A DNA stretch of 64,000 bases, taken from assembly GCA_963816745.1 (NCBI GenBank), contig CAWFLQ010000013.1:682001-746000 (forward strand). The letters run 5' to 3'. The stretch is from VAZQ01 sp963816745. GTDB taxonomy: Bacteria > Pseudomonadota > Alphaproteobacteria > Rhizobiales > Xanthobacteraceae. The position numbers and the translations under genes were made by a program. The notes under the pieces were generated by a model. It worked only from the letters and a program-made list of their open reading frames with translations, was not told where the DNA came from and ran no database searches. Below are positions 8,376-17,597 of this stretch, in pieces; within the stretch, counting starts at the first letter, position 1; each line of letters begins with the position of its first letter.

Positions 8376-9393
8376 TCACGCATTCGAAACCGCTATCAGC
8401 CGCTCCAGCCGGCTTCGGGCCTCGCCGGAATCGACCGACTTCTCCGCCAGCGCGACGGCGGCCTTCAATTCCTTTGCCTTTCCCGCGACCATCAGCCCGG
8501 CTGCCGCATTGAGGATGGCGACGTCGCGGAAGGCGCCTTTCTTGCCCTTGAGCACGTCGCCGAGCGCCTGGGCATTCTCCTTGGCGTCGCCGCCGCGCAG
8601 CGCCTCGGGCTTGACCCGCGGCAAGCCCACCTCTTCCGGCGTGATCTCGAACACGCGCACCGCGCCGTTCTCGAGCGCGGCGACGTGGGTCGGCCCCGAT
8701 GTCGTGATCTCGTCGAGGCCGTCGGAGCCATGCACCACCCAGACCTGACTCGGCGCCGAGGTTCTTGAGCACCTGCGCCAACGGCTCGATCCACTGGCGC
8801 GAGAACACGCCGACCATCTGGCGCTTGACCCCGGCGGGGTTGGACAGCGGGCCCAGCAGATTGAAGATCGTGCGGGTGCCGAGCTCCACCCGTGTCGGGC
8901 CGACATTCTTCATCGCGGGGTGGTGGGCGGGCGCGAACATGAAGCCGATGCCGGCCTCCTTGATGCAGCGGCTGACGCCGTCCGGCGTCAGCTCGATGCT
9001 CACCCCCAGCGCGCCCAGCACGTCGGCGGCGCCCGAGCGCGAGGAGAGCGCCCGGTTGCCGTGCTTGGCGACCGGCACGCCCGCGCCCGCCACGATGAAG
9101 GCGGCGCAGGTCGAGATGTTGAACGAGCCCGACGCGTCGCCGCCGGTGCCGACCACGTCGATGGCGTCCGCCGGCGCCTTGACGCGCAGCATCTTGTCGC
9201 GCATGGCGGTGACCGCGCCGGTGATCTCGTCCACGGTTTCGCCGCGCACACGCAAAGCCATGAGCAGGCCGCCCATCTGCGAGGGCGTGGCTTCCCCCGA
9301 CATCATGGTGTCGAAGCCGCGGGCGGCCTCCTCGCGCGTGAGCGCGGCGCCGGTCGCGGCCTTGGCGATCAATCCCCTGAATTCGTCGGTCAC
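8376..9393 (-). CDS. trpD: Anthranilate phosphoribosyltransferase (frameshift)
   Basis: Transfers phosphoribose from PRPP to anthranilate. Family motifs are VVGTGGDASGSFNIST (PRPP binding), KHGNRALSSRSGAADVL, FMFAPAHHPAMK, GTRTIFNLLGPLSNPA and WVVHGSDGLDEIT. The reading frame breaks at about 8748, between NLGAE and QVWVVHG; dropping one base there restores a normal 338-residue protein ending at 8376. The gene is required for tryptophan synthesis and everything after the break is conserved, so a base-calling error is likelier than true loss. Upstream, trpG ends 9 bases before its start. Confidence 0.92.
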
Positions 9394-9402
9394 GTCGGCC
9401 TC

Positions 9403-10032
9403 TTACAGCACGCGCCGCGTCGCGCGGGTGGCGGCCGGCCGGCGGCCGGTCGCGGCATTCCAGGCGGCGGCGATGTCGAGAAAGTTGCGCAAGATCAGAT
9501 GACCATGTTCGGAGGCGATGCTCTCAGGATGGAACTGAACGCCATGCACCGCAAGCGTGCGATGGGCGAGCCCCATGATCAGGCGGTCGTCGGTCTCGGC
9601 GGTCACCGCGAGGTCGTTCGGCAGGCTTTCCCGCGCGACCACCAGCGAATGGTAGCGGGTGGCTTTGAACGGCGCATTGATGCCGCGAAAGACGCCTTCG
9701 CCCTTGTGCTTGATCTCCGAGAGCTTGCCGTGCACCTGCGCCGGCGCGCGCACCACCTTGCCGCCGAACGCCTGCCCGATCGCCTGGTGGCCCAGACAGA
9801 CGCCGAGCACCGGGATGGTCGGCGACGCCTTGCCGATCAGCTCGAGGCAGATGCCGGCGTCGTTGGGCGTGCAGGGCCCGGGCGAGAGCACGACCGCTTC
9901 AGGATCCATCGCCAACACCTTGTCGGCGCTGATCTTGTCGTTGCGATAGACGAGCACGTCCGCCCCCAACCCGCCGAGATAGTGGAACAGGTTGAAGGTG
10001 AAGCTGTCGTAATTGTCGATCAGAACGATCAT
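9403..10032 (-). CDS. trpG: Anthranilate synthase glutamine amidotransferase component
   Basis: Class I glutamine amidotransferase supplying ammonia to TrpE; 209 residues. Seen are the N-terminal IDNYDSFTFNL, the oxyanion segment LSPGPCTPNDAG, the catalytic nucleophile in LGVCLGHQAIGQAFGG and the His-Glu pair in VQFHPESIASEHG. The C-terminal ~15 residues are an Arg/Ala-rich tail. It heads trpG-trpD-trpC-moaC-moeA on the minus strand. Its partner trpE lies 6 kb away on the same strand instead of directly upstream, as is usual in this group. Confidence 0.95.
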   Translation of the reverse strand: MIVLIDNYDSFTFNLFHYLGGLGADVLVYRNDKISADKVLAMDPEAVVLSPGPCTPNDAGICLELIGKASPTIPVLGVCLGHQAIGQAFGGKVVRAPAQVHGKLSEIKHKGEGVFRGINAPFKATRYHSLVVARESLPNDLAVTAETDDRLIMGLAHRTLAVHGVQFHPESIASEHGHLILRNFLDIAAAWNAATGRRPAATRATRRVL

Positions 10033-10107
10033 GGTTTTCGTGCCCGCTCAAGGTCTTAGACGGCGGTCTTGAGGGAATCAAGGCGGGCAGGGGCGGGACC
10101 GGGCGTC

Positions 10108-10641
10108 TCAATCGGCCGGGCAGGATCGCGCAGGTCGAGTCCCTTCTTGCCCCCACGCGCTCTCGATCCCGTCGCGGATTGCATGCGCGACGTCGTATGC
10201 GCGACCGTTCAACGTCGCGAGAGCCCGCGATCGTCCCGGATCGTCCTGCCGCATGTCCCTGTACAGTTGGAGCTGATCGCCGAAATTCTTCATCGCGCAT
10301 TCCACGATCTTGTGCTCCACCATGGACAACTCGCTCCAGTAGAGCGCCCAGAACCGCCGCTCGACCTTTACCCATTCCGGGTCCGTCATGGCGGTAGTGA
10401 CCAGCTTGCCTACGACCTGCGCGGTCTCGAAGTAGAGCTCGAGCTGCTTGGTGAGAAACGGCTTCTGGGCCTCGATCAAGCGCGTGCGCGCCAGCTTGTC
10501 CGCCTCTGCGCGCCCTTGCCGGGCGATCTCGTTCTGATGGTCGAAATAGACAAACAGAGCCCATACCGCGCCGCCAACCGCTGCCAATACCGGGATCAGC
10601 CGCTCCGCGAGCTTCAGCAACGACACGCTGGTTCGGCTCAT
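10108..10641 (-). CDS. Hypothetical single-pass membrane protein
   Basis: A 177-residue protein with one N-terminal membrane helix (LIPVLAAVGGAVWALFVYF) after a short positively charged leader, then a long helical, soluble region rich in Glu, Lys and Gln (EADKLARTRLIEAQKPFLTKQ) and a conserved-looking segment WVKVERRFWALYWSELSMVE. The C-terminal part is predicted helical and ends in a polar tail. The start at 10641 has a GAGGGCG tract just upstream. It lies directly upstream of trpG on the same strand, at the edge of the insert that splits the trp genes. No domain family is recognised. Confidence 0.75.
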   Translation of the reverse strand: MSRTSVSLLKLAERLIPVLAAVGGAVWALFVYFDHQNEIARQGRAEADKLARTRLIEAQKPFLTKQLELYFETAQVVGKLVTTAMTDPEWVKVERRFWALYWSELSMVEHKIVECAMKNFGDQLQLYRDMRQDDPGRSRALATLNGRAYDVAHAIRDGIESAWGQEGTRPARSCPAD

Positions 10642-10848
10642 CGCCCTCGTCTCCGCAATCGGATGCTCGACCGCGGCTGCGATGCTATCCTGACTCCGCG
10701 CGATCAGGCTACTGCCGTTGCCGCAGCGTGTGATTTCATCGCTTCCGCCGATCCTGGCTGCTTGCTATCGTTGCGGTACTGAAAAAATTTGATCCGGGAA
10801 CACGGGTCGGGGGGAGCATTGCTCGATAATTCATCAGGAGGGATGGTC

Positions 10849-11304
10849 ATGACTGGGAAAAAGCTCGTTCTGTCGCTGCTCTTCGTCGCCGTGTTCGTGT
10901 CGGGTTTCATCTTGGGAAGAGCCGATAACCAACTTGCCGGTACGGCGGCCCAAGCCCAGAGCCAAGCGCAAGGGCGTGTCTTCGAGCTGCGTACCTACAC
11001 GTCGCACGAGGGCAAGCTGCAAGACGTCGTCAACCGCTTCCGCGATCACACCCGGACCTATTTCGATCGGCAGGGCATGACCAGCATCGGCTACTGGACG
11101 CCGCAGGATGCGCCGGCATCGCAGAACACTTTGATCTACATCATCGCGCATCCGAGCCGCGACGCCGCGAAAAAGAACTGGGATGCGTTCCGCGCCGATC
11201 CGGACTGGCAGAAGGCGCGCGACGCGTCGGAGGCGAACGGCAAGATCGTCGCCAAGATCAATTCCGTGTTCCTGACCCCGACCAGCTATTCCGGCATCAA
11301 ATAG
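10849..11304 (+). CDS. NIPSNAP family protein with signal anchor
   Basis: A 151-residue protein with an N-terminal hydrophobic helix (LVLSLLFVAVFVSGFILG), then a Gln/Ala linker, then a NIPSNAP domain (ferredoxin-like dimeric alpha/beta barrel): VFELRTYTSHEGKLQDVVNRF, IGYWTPQD, LIYIIAHPSRDAA, WDAFRADPDWQKARD. The ATG at 10849 is preferred over the one at 10843 because AGGAGG is seven bases from the former and only one from the latter. Family functions are mostly unknown. It is followed by an LLM flavoenzyme 37 bases downstream. A soluble paralogue of 109 residues is at 40517-40846. Confidence 0.82.
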   Translation: MTGKKLVLSLLFVAVFVSGFILGRADNQLAGTAAQAQSQAQGRVFELRTYTSHEGKLQDVVNRFRDHTRTYFDRQGMTSIGYWTPQDAPASQNTLIYIIAHPSRDAAKKNWDAFRADPDWQKARDASEANGKIVAKINSVFLTPTSYSGIK

Positions 11305-11341
11305 CGGCCGGCCTCCCGCCTGTCCTGCGCAGGACTCTGTA

Positions 11342-12706
11342 ATGCGTCAGATGACCTTGGTCGCCTTCCTGCAGGCGCAGAACTGCACCAATTTCGCGAG
11401 CTCGTGGCGCCATCCGCTCTCGCGTTCGGACACCTGGTCCGCGGACTACTATCGGCATCTCGGCCGCGTGCTCGAGGAAGGGAAATTTCATCTCGGCTTC
11501 TTCGACGACCGGCTGTCGATGCCGGACATGTACGGCCACGACCATGCCCATACCGTCGAGCACGGCATCCGCTGCGTGAAGCTCGATGCCGTGACGGTGC
11601 TCACGGTCATGGGCATGGCGACCGAGCGGTTGGGCCTCGGGGCCACCTACTCGACCAGCTACTACGAGCCGTTCCACGTGGCGCGCGTGTTCGCCACGCT
11701 CGACCTGATGACGCAGGGGCGTGCGGCCTGGAACGTGGTCACCTCGCTCAACGACGGCGAAGCGCAGAACATGGGCCGCGAGGAGGCGATCCCCCATGAC
11801 GAGCGCTACGACCGCGCCGACGAGTTCATGGCGGTCGTGCTCGGGCATTGGGATGCCTGGGAGGACGACGCCATCGTGCAGGACAAGGCGACGGGCCTGT
11901 TCGCTCACCCCGACAAGGTTCATCGCCTCGACCACCAGGGCCGCTACTTCCGCTCGCGCGGCCCGTTCACCGTGCCGCGTTCGCCGCAGGGGCATCCGGT
12001 CGTCATCCAGGCCGGCCAGAGCGGCCGGGGCCGGCGCTTCGGCGCGCAATGGGGCGAGGTGATCTTCGTCGTCTACCCGAATATCGGCACCGGCAAGCGC
12101 GAGTATTCGGAGTTCAAAGCCGACATCGCGCGCTGCGGCCGGGAGCCCGATCACGTCAAGGTCACGCAACTCGTCAACACCGTGTCCGCCGCCAGCAAGA
12201 TGGAGGCGGAAGACAAATGGGCCGTGATCGACGCGCTGCCGCTGGAGATCGATGCGCTGTCGCTGTTGTCCGAGGCGCTCAACTTCGACTTCGCGACGAA
12301 GAGGATGGACGAACCCTTCAGCGACGCCGAAATCGTGGCGATGTCCGGGCTGCAAGGCATCCGCGACCGCGTCCTCCAGGCGAGCGGCAAGACGAATCCC
12401 ACGGTGCGAGATTTCATCCATTTCAGCGGCCGCGGCCGGGTGCACAACCCGATCATCGGCGGGCCGAAGGAGATCGCTGATCGCCTCGAGCAATGGTTCG
12501 TCGAGCCCGCCTGCGACGGCTTCGTCGTGTCCGCCACCCACGTTCCCGGAGCGTACGAAGACTTCGTCCGCTTCGTCGTGCCCGAGCTCCAGCGCCGCGG
12601 CCTGTTCCGCAAGGACTACGCGGGGACGACTTTGCGCGAAAATCTCGGCATCCCGGTTCCGCCGGTGGCCGCATGGCGTGGCACGCCCGCGCTGGCGGCG
12701 AAATAA
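11342..12706 (+). CDS. LLM-class FMN-dependent monooxygenase (NtaA/SnaA/DszA type)
   Basis: A 454-residue bacterial luciferase-like enzyme of the two-component monooxygenase branch that uses reduced FMN from a separate reductase. Typical segments are SWRHPLSR, VRVFATLDLMTQGRAAWNVVTS, NMGREE, HQGRYFRSRGPFTVPRSPQGHPVV and the C-terminal VPELQRRGLFRKDY. Substrates in the family include chelators, organosulfur compounds and other xenobiotics; the substrate here is unknown. It is paired with the NIPSNAP gene upstream. A second member of the same subfamily is at 20491-21852. No flavin reductase gene is seen nearby. The frame is intact. Confidence 0.9.
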   Translation: MRQMTLVAFLQAQNCTNFASSWRHPLSRSDTWSADYYRHLGRVLEEGKFHLGFFDDRLSMPDMYGHDHAHTVEHGIRCVKLDAVTVLTVMGMATERLGLGATYSTSYYEPFHVARVFATLDLMTQGRAAWNVVTSLNDGEAQNMGREEAIPHDERYDRADEFMAVVLGHWDAWEDDAIVQDKATGLFAHPDKVHRLDHQGRYFRSRGPFTVPRSPQGHPVVIQAGQSGRGRRFGAQWGEVIFVVYPNIGTGKREYSEFKADIARCGREPDHVKVTQLVNTVSAASKMEAEDKWAVIDALPLEIDALSLLSEALNFDFATKRMDEPFSDAEIVAMSGLQGIRDRVLQASGKTNPTVRDFIHFSGRGRVHNPIIGGPKEIADRLEQWFVEPACDGFVVSATHVPGAYEDFVRFVVPELQRRGLFRKDYAGTTLRENLGIPVPPVAAWRGTPALAAK

Positions 12707-12719
12707 GCACAGGCCGCCA

Positions 12720-13043
12720 TCATCGCCGAGGACGACTTTTCGGCAGGGCATGACGCCATGCCGTCTCCAGCACGTCACTGAGCTCCGGCGTGCTCAGGGC
12801 CGACAGGGTCGCCGTCGTCCAGCCCTGCTTTCCCCAGCCGCCGCGCACCGGGGCAAAGGCCTCCGGCGCCAGCAGGCACTTGAACTCCTGTTCGTCGGGC
12901 GAAAGTTTGAGATTGGCCGTGCGGCCATCGGCGGCAAGCGTGGCGTAGATGCGCGCCACCTTGAACGCGGCCCGGTCGAAATGCGGGGCTTCGGACGTTC
13001 CCTCCAGCGACAGGGCAATGCGACGTAGGTCTTTCGCGTTTGC
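12720..13043 (-). CDS. MmcQ/YjbR family protein
   Basis: A 107-residue small cytosolic protein of the MmcQ/YjbR fold (CyaY-like, probable DNA binding by structural analogy only). Visible motifs are the start MANAKDLRRIALSLEGTSE, the FKVARIYATL strand, KLSPDEQEFKCLL and the conserved GGWGKQGWTTATL, followed by a C-terminal helix ELSDVLETAWRHALP. The start at 13043 has AAGG at suitable spacing; the in-frame ATG five codons earlier lacks one. It is convergent with the LLM gene. Function is unknown. Confidence 0.85.
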   Translation of the reverse strand, partial: ANAKDLRRIALSLEGTSEAPHFDRAAFKVARIYATLAADGRTANLKLSPDEQEFKCLLAPEAFAPVRGGWGKQGWTTATLSALSTPELSDVLETAWRHALPKSRPRR

Positions 13044-13216
13044 CATCCGATTTGCCTTCATGGCGGCCGGCGCACCCGCGAGGGTATTGATGCGGGCACC
13101 CCCGCGGGGCGCTGTGTTTGGCCACCCAGTCAAATTTTATCTATTCCTTTAGTCCAATGTTCAAAGAGATTTCGTCAAATCGGCGCGATATGGCAGAACG
13201 CCGGAACAGGTGAGCG

Positions 13217-13447
13217 ATGAAACGCTACTTCTTCGATCTCGTCAGCGGAGAACGTTCGCAATACGACTACCGCGGGATCGTGTATCCCGATCAAGAAACC
13301 GCTCGCCAGCTGGCAGAGCTCATGGCGCTCGATCTGGGCATCCAGCCCGATAGCGCCTGGGCCGGCTGGACCGTCGATGTCTACAATGTGCACGGGGAGC
13401 GCTGCTTCTCCGTCCCGGTGAAAGAGCCCGACCTCGTCGCCGCCTGA
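13217..13447 (+). CDS. DUF6894 family small protein
   Basis: A 76-residue protein with the N-terminal pattern MKRYFFDLVSGER...YPDQETARQLAELMALDLG seen in the DUF6894 group of small alphaproteobacterial proteins: a beta strand with paired aromatics, then a helix with conserved Asp and Ala. The C-terminus forms further strands (WTVDVYNVHGERCFSVPV). No signal or membrane segment is visible. It is a single gene, convergent with the ATP-grasp gene. Role unknown. Confidence 0.75.
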   Translation: MKRYFFDLVSGERSQYDYRGIVYPDQETARQLAELMALDLGIQPDSAWAGWTVDVYNVHGERCFSVPVKEPDLVAA

Positions 13448-13469
13448 GCGCGCGACAAAGGCGCCCTTG

Positions 13470-14507
13470 TCACTTCCCCGGCTCGATACCCGCTGACCGC
13501 GCGCGGCTGATACCCAGCATCAGGATCCGCTGCAGCAGGTCGCCGTAGGCGATCCCGTCGTGACGGGCGGCCGCGGAGAATTCCTCGATCTGCGCAATCT
13601 CGGGGTTCGGGTTGGCTTCGATGTAATAGGGGACGTCGTCGGCGGACAGGCGGAAATCGATGCGGGCATAGCCGTCGAGCTCCAGCGTCCGGTAGATGCG
13701 CTTGGCGATGCGCTTGATGCTGGCGTCCAGCTGCGGCGAGATGTTCTTGGCCGCCCCGACGTGGAAGCCGTGGCGGTCCTGGTAGTCGACGTCGTGTTTG
13801 ACCTTCTCGGTAGCGATGGGGTACGCGGTCTGCGCCAGCGTGCCGAACTCGAGCTCCCAGGTCGGCAAGACGCGCAGCCGCTCGTTGCCCAGCACGCCCA
13901 CATAGAGCTCCCGGCCCTCGATATATTGCTCCGCCAGCGCCGCGGTGCCGATCCGCTCGTGGATGAAAGTGACCCGTTCCGCCAGCTTTTCGTCGCTGTC
14001 GACCACGGACGCCTGGGATATCCCGTAAGAGGCATCCTCGCTCACGCTCTTGACGATGAGCGGGAGGTTGAGCCGGGCCGGACGGCGAATCTTGCGGTGC
14101 ATCGGGAAGACGGCGAAGGCCGGCAACGGGATGCGGTGGTAGGCCAAGAGCTTCTTGGATAGATCCTTGCCGCGCGCCAGCATCAGACCGCGGGGATTGC
14201 AGCCGGTATAGGGAATGCGAAGCAGCTCGAGATAGCTCGCGACGTTCTGATCGTAGACAGCTTCGCCGTGAAACTGCTCGAGCAGATTGAAGACGACGTC
14301 GGGCTTCCAGCTCTCGATCTCGTCGCGGATCGGCTTGAGCTCGTGCTGCACGCCGAGCGGCTTCACCTCGTGGCCGGCCGCGCGTAGCGTGGTCACGACG
14401 TCGTATTCGGTCTTCCAGACATTGATTTCCTGCTCGCTGAAGCCTTTGAGCGAGTCCGGCGGCACCAGGTCCGGATGCAACAGCACCAGAACACGAAGGC
14501 GCTTCAT
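13470..14507 (-). CDS. ATP-grasp ligase, D-Ala-D-Ala ligase-like
   Basis: A 345-residue ATP-grasp enzyme that should join a carboxylate and an amine through an acyl phosphate. Seen are a pre-ATP-grasp domain (RLRVLVLLHPDLVPP), the linker PDVVFNLLEQFHGEAVYDQ, IPYTGCNPRGLMLARGKDLSKKL, the lid LIVKSVSEDASYGISQ, EQYIEGRELYVGVLGN, and metal ligands in YARIDFRLSADDVPYYIEANPNPEIA. The ATG at 14507 overlaps the stop of the metallopeptidase gene as ATGA, so the two are translationally coupled. It is not a housekeeping Ddl by context (no mur genes). A peptide or amino-acid ligase role is inferred. Confidence 0.88.
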   Translation of the reverse strand: MKRLRVLVLLHPDLVPPDSLKGFSEQEINVWKTEYDVVTTLRAAGHEVKPLGVQHELKPIRDEIESWKPDVVFNLLEQFHGEAVYDQNVASYLELLRIPYTGCNPRGLMLARGKDLSKKLLAYHRIPLPAFAVFPMHRKIRRPARLNLPLIVKSVSEDASYGISQASVVDSDEKLAERVTFIHERIGTAALAEQYIEGRELYVGVLGNERLRVLPTWELEFGTLAQTAYPIATEKVKHDVDYQDRHGFHVGAAKNISPQLDASIKRIAKRIYRTLELDGYARIDFRLSADDVPYYIEANPNPEIAQIEEFSAAARHDGIAYGDLLQRILMLGISRARSAGIEPGK

Positions 14508-15529
14508 AGGGCCAGCCACTGCCGTCGCGACGGACTGTAGAGCGAGTGCACCGTCTTCGCCGTCAACAAGACGATGAATTCCATCCGCAGCTGCCGCTCG
14601 GGGCCGACCGCGCGCAGCTTGAGCTCGCGGCAGCGGCCGATCATATCATCGAACACGGCGTCCAGCGTCAGTTGATATTCTCCGGTCCACTTCGAGACGA
14701 TCTGGCGGATCTTCGCGCGGTTGTGCCGCAGGAACGCGGAAGCCGCCGGCGAGCGGTGATCCCTCGGATCGTCGGAGAAGATGCGCAGCAGATCGCGGTC
14801 GTAGATGGTGGGATGCTCGACCGCGTAGTGCGTCCGCTTTTTCGCGTAATGCTCGGCCAGCGTCTGGCTGAGCTTGCTCACCGGATCGACGCGCAATCGG
14901 CGCGTGACGAGCGGCCTCTTGCCGGCGATCTCGGCCATCAACTCGTCGACATAGCGAAGCTTCTTCAGCGCGGGCCAGCCTTCGTAACGGCGGCGCCAGT
15001 TCGAGCGCGGCGTGAGCCAGACCGCGAAGGTCTCCGCGAAATCCTCGTCGGGATGGCTCTGGGCGTACCAGAGCGGGAGGTGCTGGACGTAACGCCGGCT
15101 GCCGGGGTTCGGCCGGTAGTAGTCGGGGTAGCGGATCGAGGAGCGGCCGAACATCTGCCGCCAGCGGTGATGCCGTTGCAGTTGATGGGCAACCTGCATC
15201 ACGTGCCCGGCCTCGTGGCGCAGGATACGCATGCACTCCGGCACGGTCCCGCCTTCCACGTCGATCATCATCTTTCGTTCGAGCCGCATCAGGCGGGGAT
15301 GGGTCAGGTAGAACGGAATGGCGATGCCGGTCGAATCGTCGGGGCTGAACCACTCGTTCGAGATCCAGGCGTGCGGCCGGATCCGCAGTCCACGCTGATC
15401 GAGCTCCTCGTAGAGCTCGTCCATGCACTTCTCGAGCCAGGTGCCTTCGCAGGTGACCCCGAGGTCCTTCAGACGGAGCTGCAGCAGCTCCTGGTCCGGC
15501 AACGAGGCCCAGGCAAACCTACGCGGCAT
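14504..15529 (-). CDS. Putative zinc-binding metallopeptidase
   Basis: A 341-residue protein with the zincin motif HEAGH (in RILRHEAGHVMQVAH) and a downstream acidic segment HPDEDFAETFAVWLTPRSNW that may supply the third ligand, as in putative zinc-binding metallopeptidases of proteobacteria. No signal peptide is visible, so it is probably cytosolic. It contains a C-terminal helical domain (RHNRAKIRQIVSKW...YQLTLDAVFDDMIGRC). The start at 15529 is an ATG; a TTG four codons earlier is an alternative. It overlaps the ATP-grasp ligase by four bases and lies 45 bases after the cupin gene. The coupled ligase-peptidase pair suggests that one makes and one cuts the same peptide. Confidence 0.82.
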   Translation of the reverse strand: MPRRFAWASLPDQELLQLRLKDLGVTCEGTWLEKCMDELYEELDQRGLRIRPHAWISNEWFSPDDSTGIAIPFYLTHPRLMRLERKMMIDVEGGTVPECMRILRHEAGHVMQVAHQLQRHHRWRQMFGRSSIRYPDYYRPNPGSRRYVQHLPLWYAQSHPDEDFAETFAVWLTPRSNWRRRYEGWPALKKLRYVDELMAEIAGKRPLVTRRLRVDPVSKLSQTLAEHYAKKRTHYAVEHPTIYDRDLLRIFSDDPRDHRSPAASAFLRHNRAKIRQIVSKWTGEYQLTLDAVFDDMIGRCRELKLRAVGPERQLRMEFIVLLTAKTVHSLYSPSRRQWLAL

Positions 15530-15574
15530 GGCGCTGGACAACCGGAGAGAGGATCAGCATTCGTTGTGCCGCTT

Positions 15575-16054
15575 TCACGCCTTGTGGATCGGATCGACCC
15601 AGAGGACCTTGTCCGGCTTCTCCACCGGCTCGATATCGAGATTGACCACCACGGCCTCGTTGTCGCTGCGCACCAGCACGCATTCGAGCAACTCGTCCGG
15701 GCTGGCATTGATCTCCTGATGGGGCACGAACGGCGGCACATAGATGAAATCGCCGGGGCCGGCTTCGGCGACGAATTCCAGCCGTTCGCCCCAGCGCATG
15801 CGGGCCTTGCCACGCACGACATAGATCACGCTCTCGAGCTCGCCGTGGTGGTGCGCGCCGGTCTTGGCGTTGGGCGAGATGTTCACCGTGCCGGCCCAGA
15901 GCTTCTGCGCCCCCACCCGCGCAAAATTGATCGCGGCCTTGCGATCCATGCCCGGCGTCTGCGCTGTGTTCGAGTCGAGCGAATTGCCGGGGATGACGCG
16001 CACGCCATCGTGCTTCCATTTGGGTGCGTGGCCGTGGCCGCTATGGTCGTTCAT
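15575..16054 (-). CDS. Cupin-domain protein
   Basis: A 159-residue single-domain cupin. The metal-binding motif 1 is seen in AKTGAHHHGELESVIYVVRG and motif 2 in PGDFIYVPPFVPHQEIN. The His/Glu set is complete, so it likely binds a metal. The N-terminus is His-rich (NDHSGHGHAPKWKHDG). It begins 11 bases after the trpE stop and is followed by the metallopeptidase, so it is co-transcribed with trpE, the peptidase and the ATP-grasp gene. Enzymatic (dioxygenase or isomerase) or sugar/ligand-sensing roles are possible; nothing fixes the substrate. Confidence 0.88.
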   Translation of the reverse strand: MNDHSGHGHAPKWKHDGVRVIPGNSLDSNTAQTPGMDRKAAINFARVGAQKLWAGTVNISPNAKTGAHHHGELESVIYVVRGKARMRWGERLEFVAEAGPGDFIYVPPFVPHQEINASPDELLECVLVRSDNEAVVVNLDIEPVEKPDKVLWVDPIHKA

Positions 16055-16065
16055 GTTGGTACTAC

Positions 16066-17584
16066 CTACTGTCCTCGTCGTGCCGCGCTGGCAAACCGCT
16101 TGGCTTCTTCCGCGGCGCGAAACAGCGCCTTGGCCTTGTCGACGCACTCCTGCTGCTCGGACTTGGGGCTCGAAATCGGCGACGATGCCGGCGCCGGCCT
16201 GCACGTACATCATGCCGTCCTTGATCAGGGCGGTGCGCAGCACGATGCAGCTGTCGAGCTCGCCCGCGGCGGAGAAGTAACCGACCGTTCCGGCATAGAG
16301 CCCGCGCTTTTCCTTTTCGAGCTCGTCGATGATCTCCATCGCCCGCACCTTGGGCGCACCCGAAACCGTGCCGGCGGGGAAGCCTGCCGCCAGCGCATCG
16401 AGCGCGTCGTACTTGGCGTCGAGTTGGCCCTCGACGTTGGACACGATGTGCATGACCTGGCTGAAGCGCTCGATGAAGAACTGGTCGGTCACCTTCACGG
16501 TCGCGGTGCGCGCGACCCGGCCGACGTCGTTGCGGCCGAGATCGAGCAGCATGAGATGCTCGGCGCGTTCCTTCTGATCCGCCAGCAGCTCGGTCTCGAG
16601 CGCCTTGTCCTGCTGCGGCGTCGCGCCGCGCGGCCGTGTGCCCGCGAGCGGGCGGATGGTGACCGTGCCCTCGCGCACCCGCACCAGGATTTCCGGGCTC
16701 GAGCCCGCGATCGAGAAATCGTCGAAGTCGAGAAAATAGAGGAAGGGGGCCGGATTGACCCGCCGCAGTGCACGGTAGAGCGCAAAGGGCGGCAGCTCGA
16801 ACGGCGCCTCGAAACGTTGCGACAGCACCACCTGGAAAATATCGCCGGCGGCGATGTACTCCTTGGCGGTATTCACCATCCGCTCGTAGTCGGCGGGCGG
16901 TGTGTTGGACGATGGCCAGACCGTGAGCGGGCCGGCCTTCACGTTCGGCGGCGCATGCGCGAGCGGCGCGTCGAGGGCGTCGACGATGGCGGAGAGCCGC
17001 TCGCCCGCCCGCGTGAAGGCGGTATCGGCGTTCACTCCGCTTTCCGGCCGCACCGGCGTGACCACCGTGATCGCGTCCTTCACGGCATCGAACACGACCA
17101 CGATCGTGGGGCGCACCAGCACTGCGTCGGGGATGCCGATCGGGTCGGGATTGGGCTGCGGCAGCTCTTCCATCAGCCGAACCATGTCGTAGCCGAGATA
17201 GCCGAACACGCCGGCCGCCATGGGCGGCAATACATCGGGGAGCTCGATCCGGCTTTCCGCGATGAGCGTGCGCAACGCCGCCAGCGGCGCCTCGTTGCAC
17301 GGCACGAAGCCGTCACGCCCGTTACGTGCATCACGATCGATCTCGGCGCGGCCCGCCACGGTACGCCAGACCAGATCGGGATCGAGCCCGATGATCGAGT
17401 AGCGCCCGCGCACGGCGCCGCCCTCGACCGATTCCAGGAGAAAGCTCTTCGGCCGCGCGCCGGCGATCTTGAGGAAGGCGGAGACCGGCGTTTCGAGATC
17501 GGAGACGAGCGTGGTCCAGACGACCTGCGCCTCGCCGCGCGCGTATCGTTTGGCGAACGCCGTTGATTGCGGCTCGATCTGCAT
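16066..17584 (-). CDS. trpE: Anthranilate synthase component I (frameshift near 3' end)
   Basis: Converts chorismate and ammonia to anthranilate. About 505 residues after correction. Conserved blocks are the N-terminal SVEGGAVRGRYSIIGLDPDL (tryptophan-binding region), GDIFQVVLSQRFEAPF, SSPEILVRVREGTVTIRPLAGTR, DLGRNDVGRVA, HIVSNVEGQL and FPAGTVSGAPKVRAMEIIDELE. The frame breaks in an AAA run at 16173-16175; one fewer base gives the expected C-terminus (QECVDKAKALFRAAEEAKRF) and a stop at 16066. It follows ppiD by 13 bases and precedes the cupin gene, not trpG. No leader peptide or attenuator is visible upstream. Confidence 0.92.
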
Positions 17585-17597
17585 GGGCTAATTCAGT

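Noticed and set aside
13470..14507. Housekeeping D-alanine-D-alanine ligase
   Set aside because: There are no mur or fts neighbours, and it is coupled to a peptidase; the fold is shared but the role need not be.
14546..17566. 1006-residue plus-strand open frame
   Set aside because: It is antisense to the metallopeptidase, cupin and trpE, all clearly real on the other strand.
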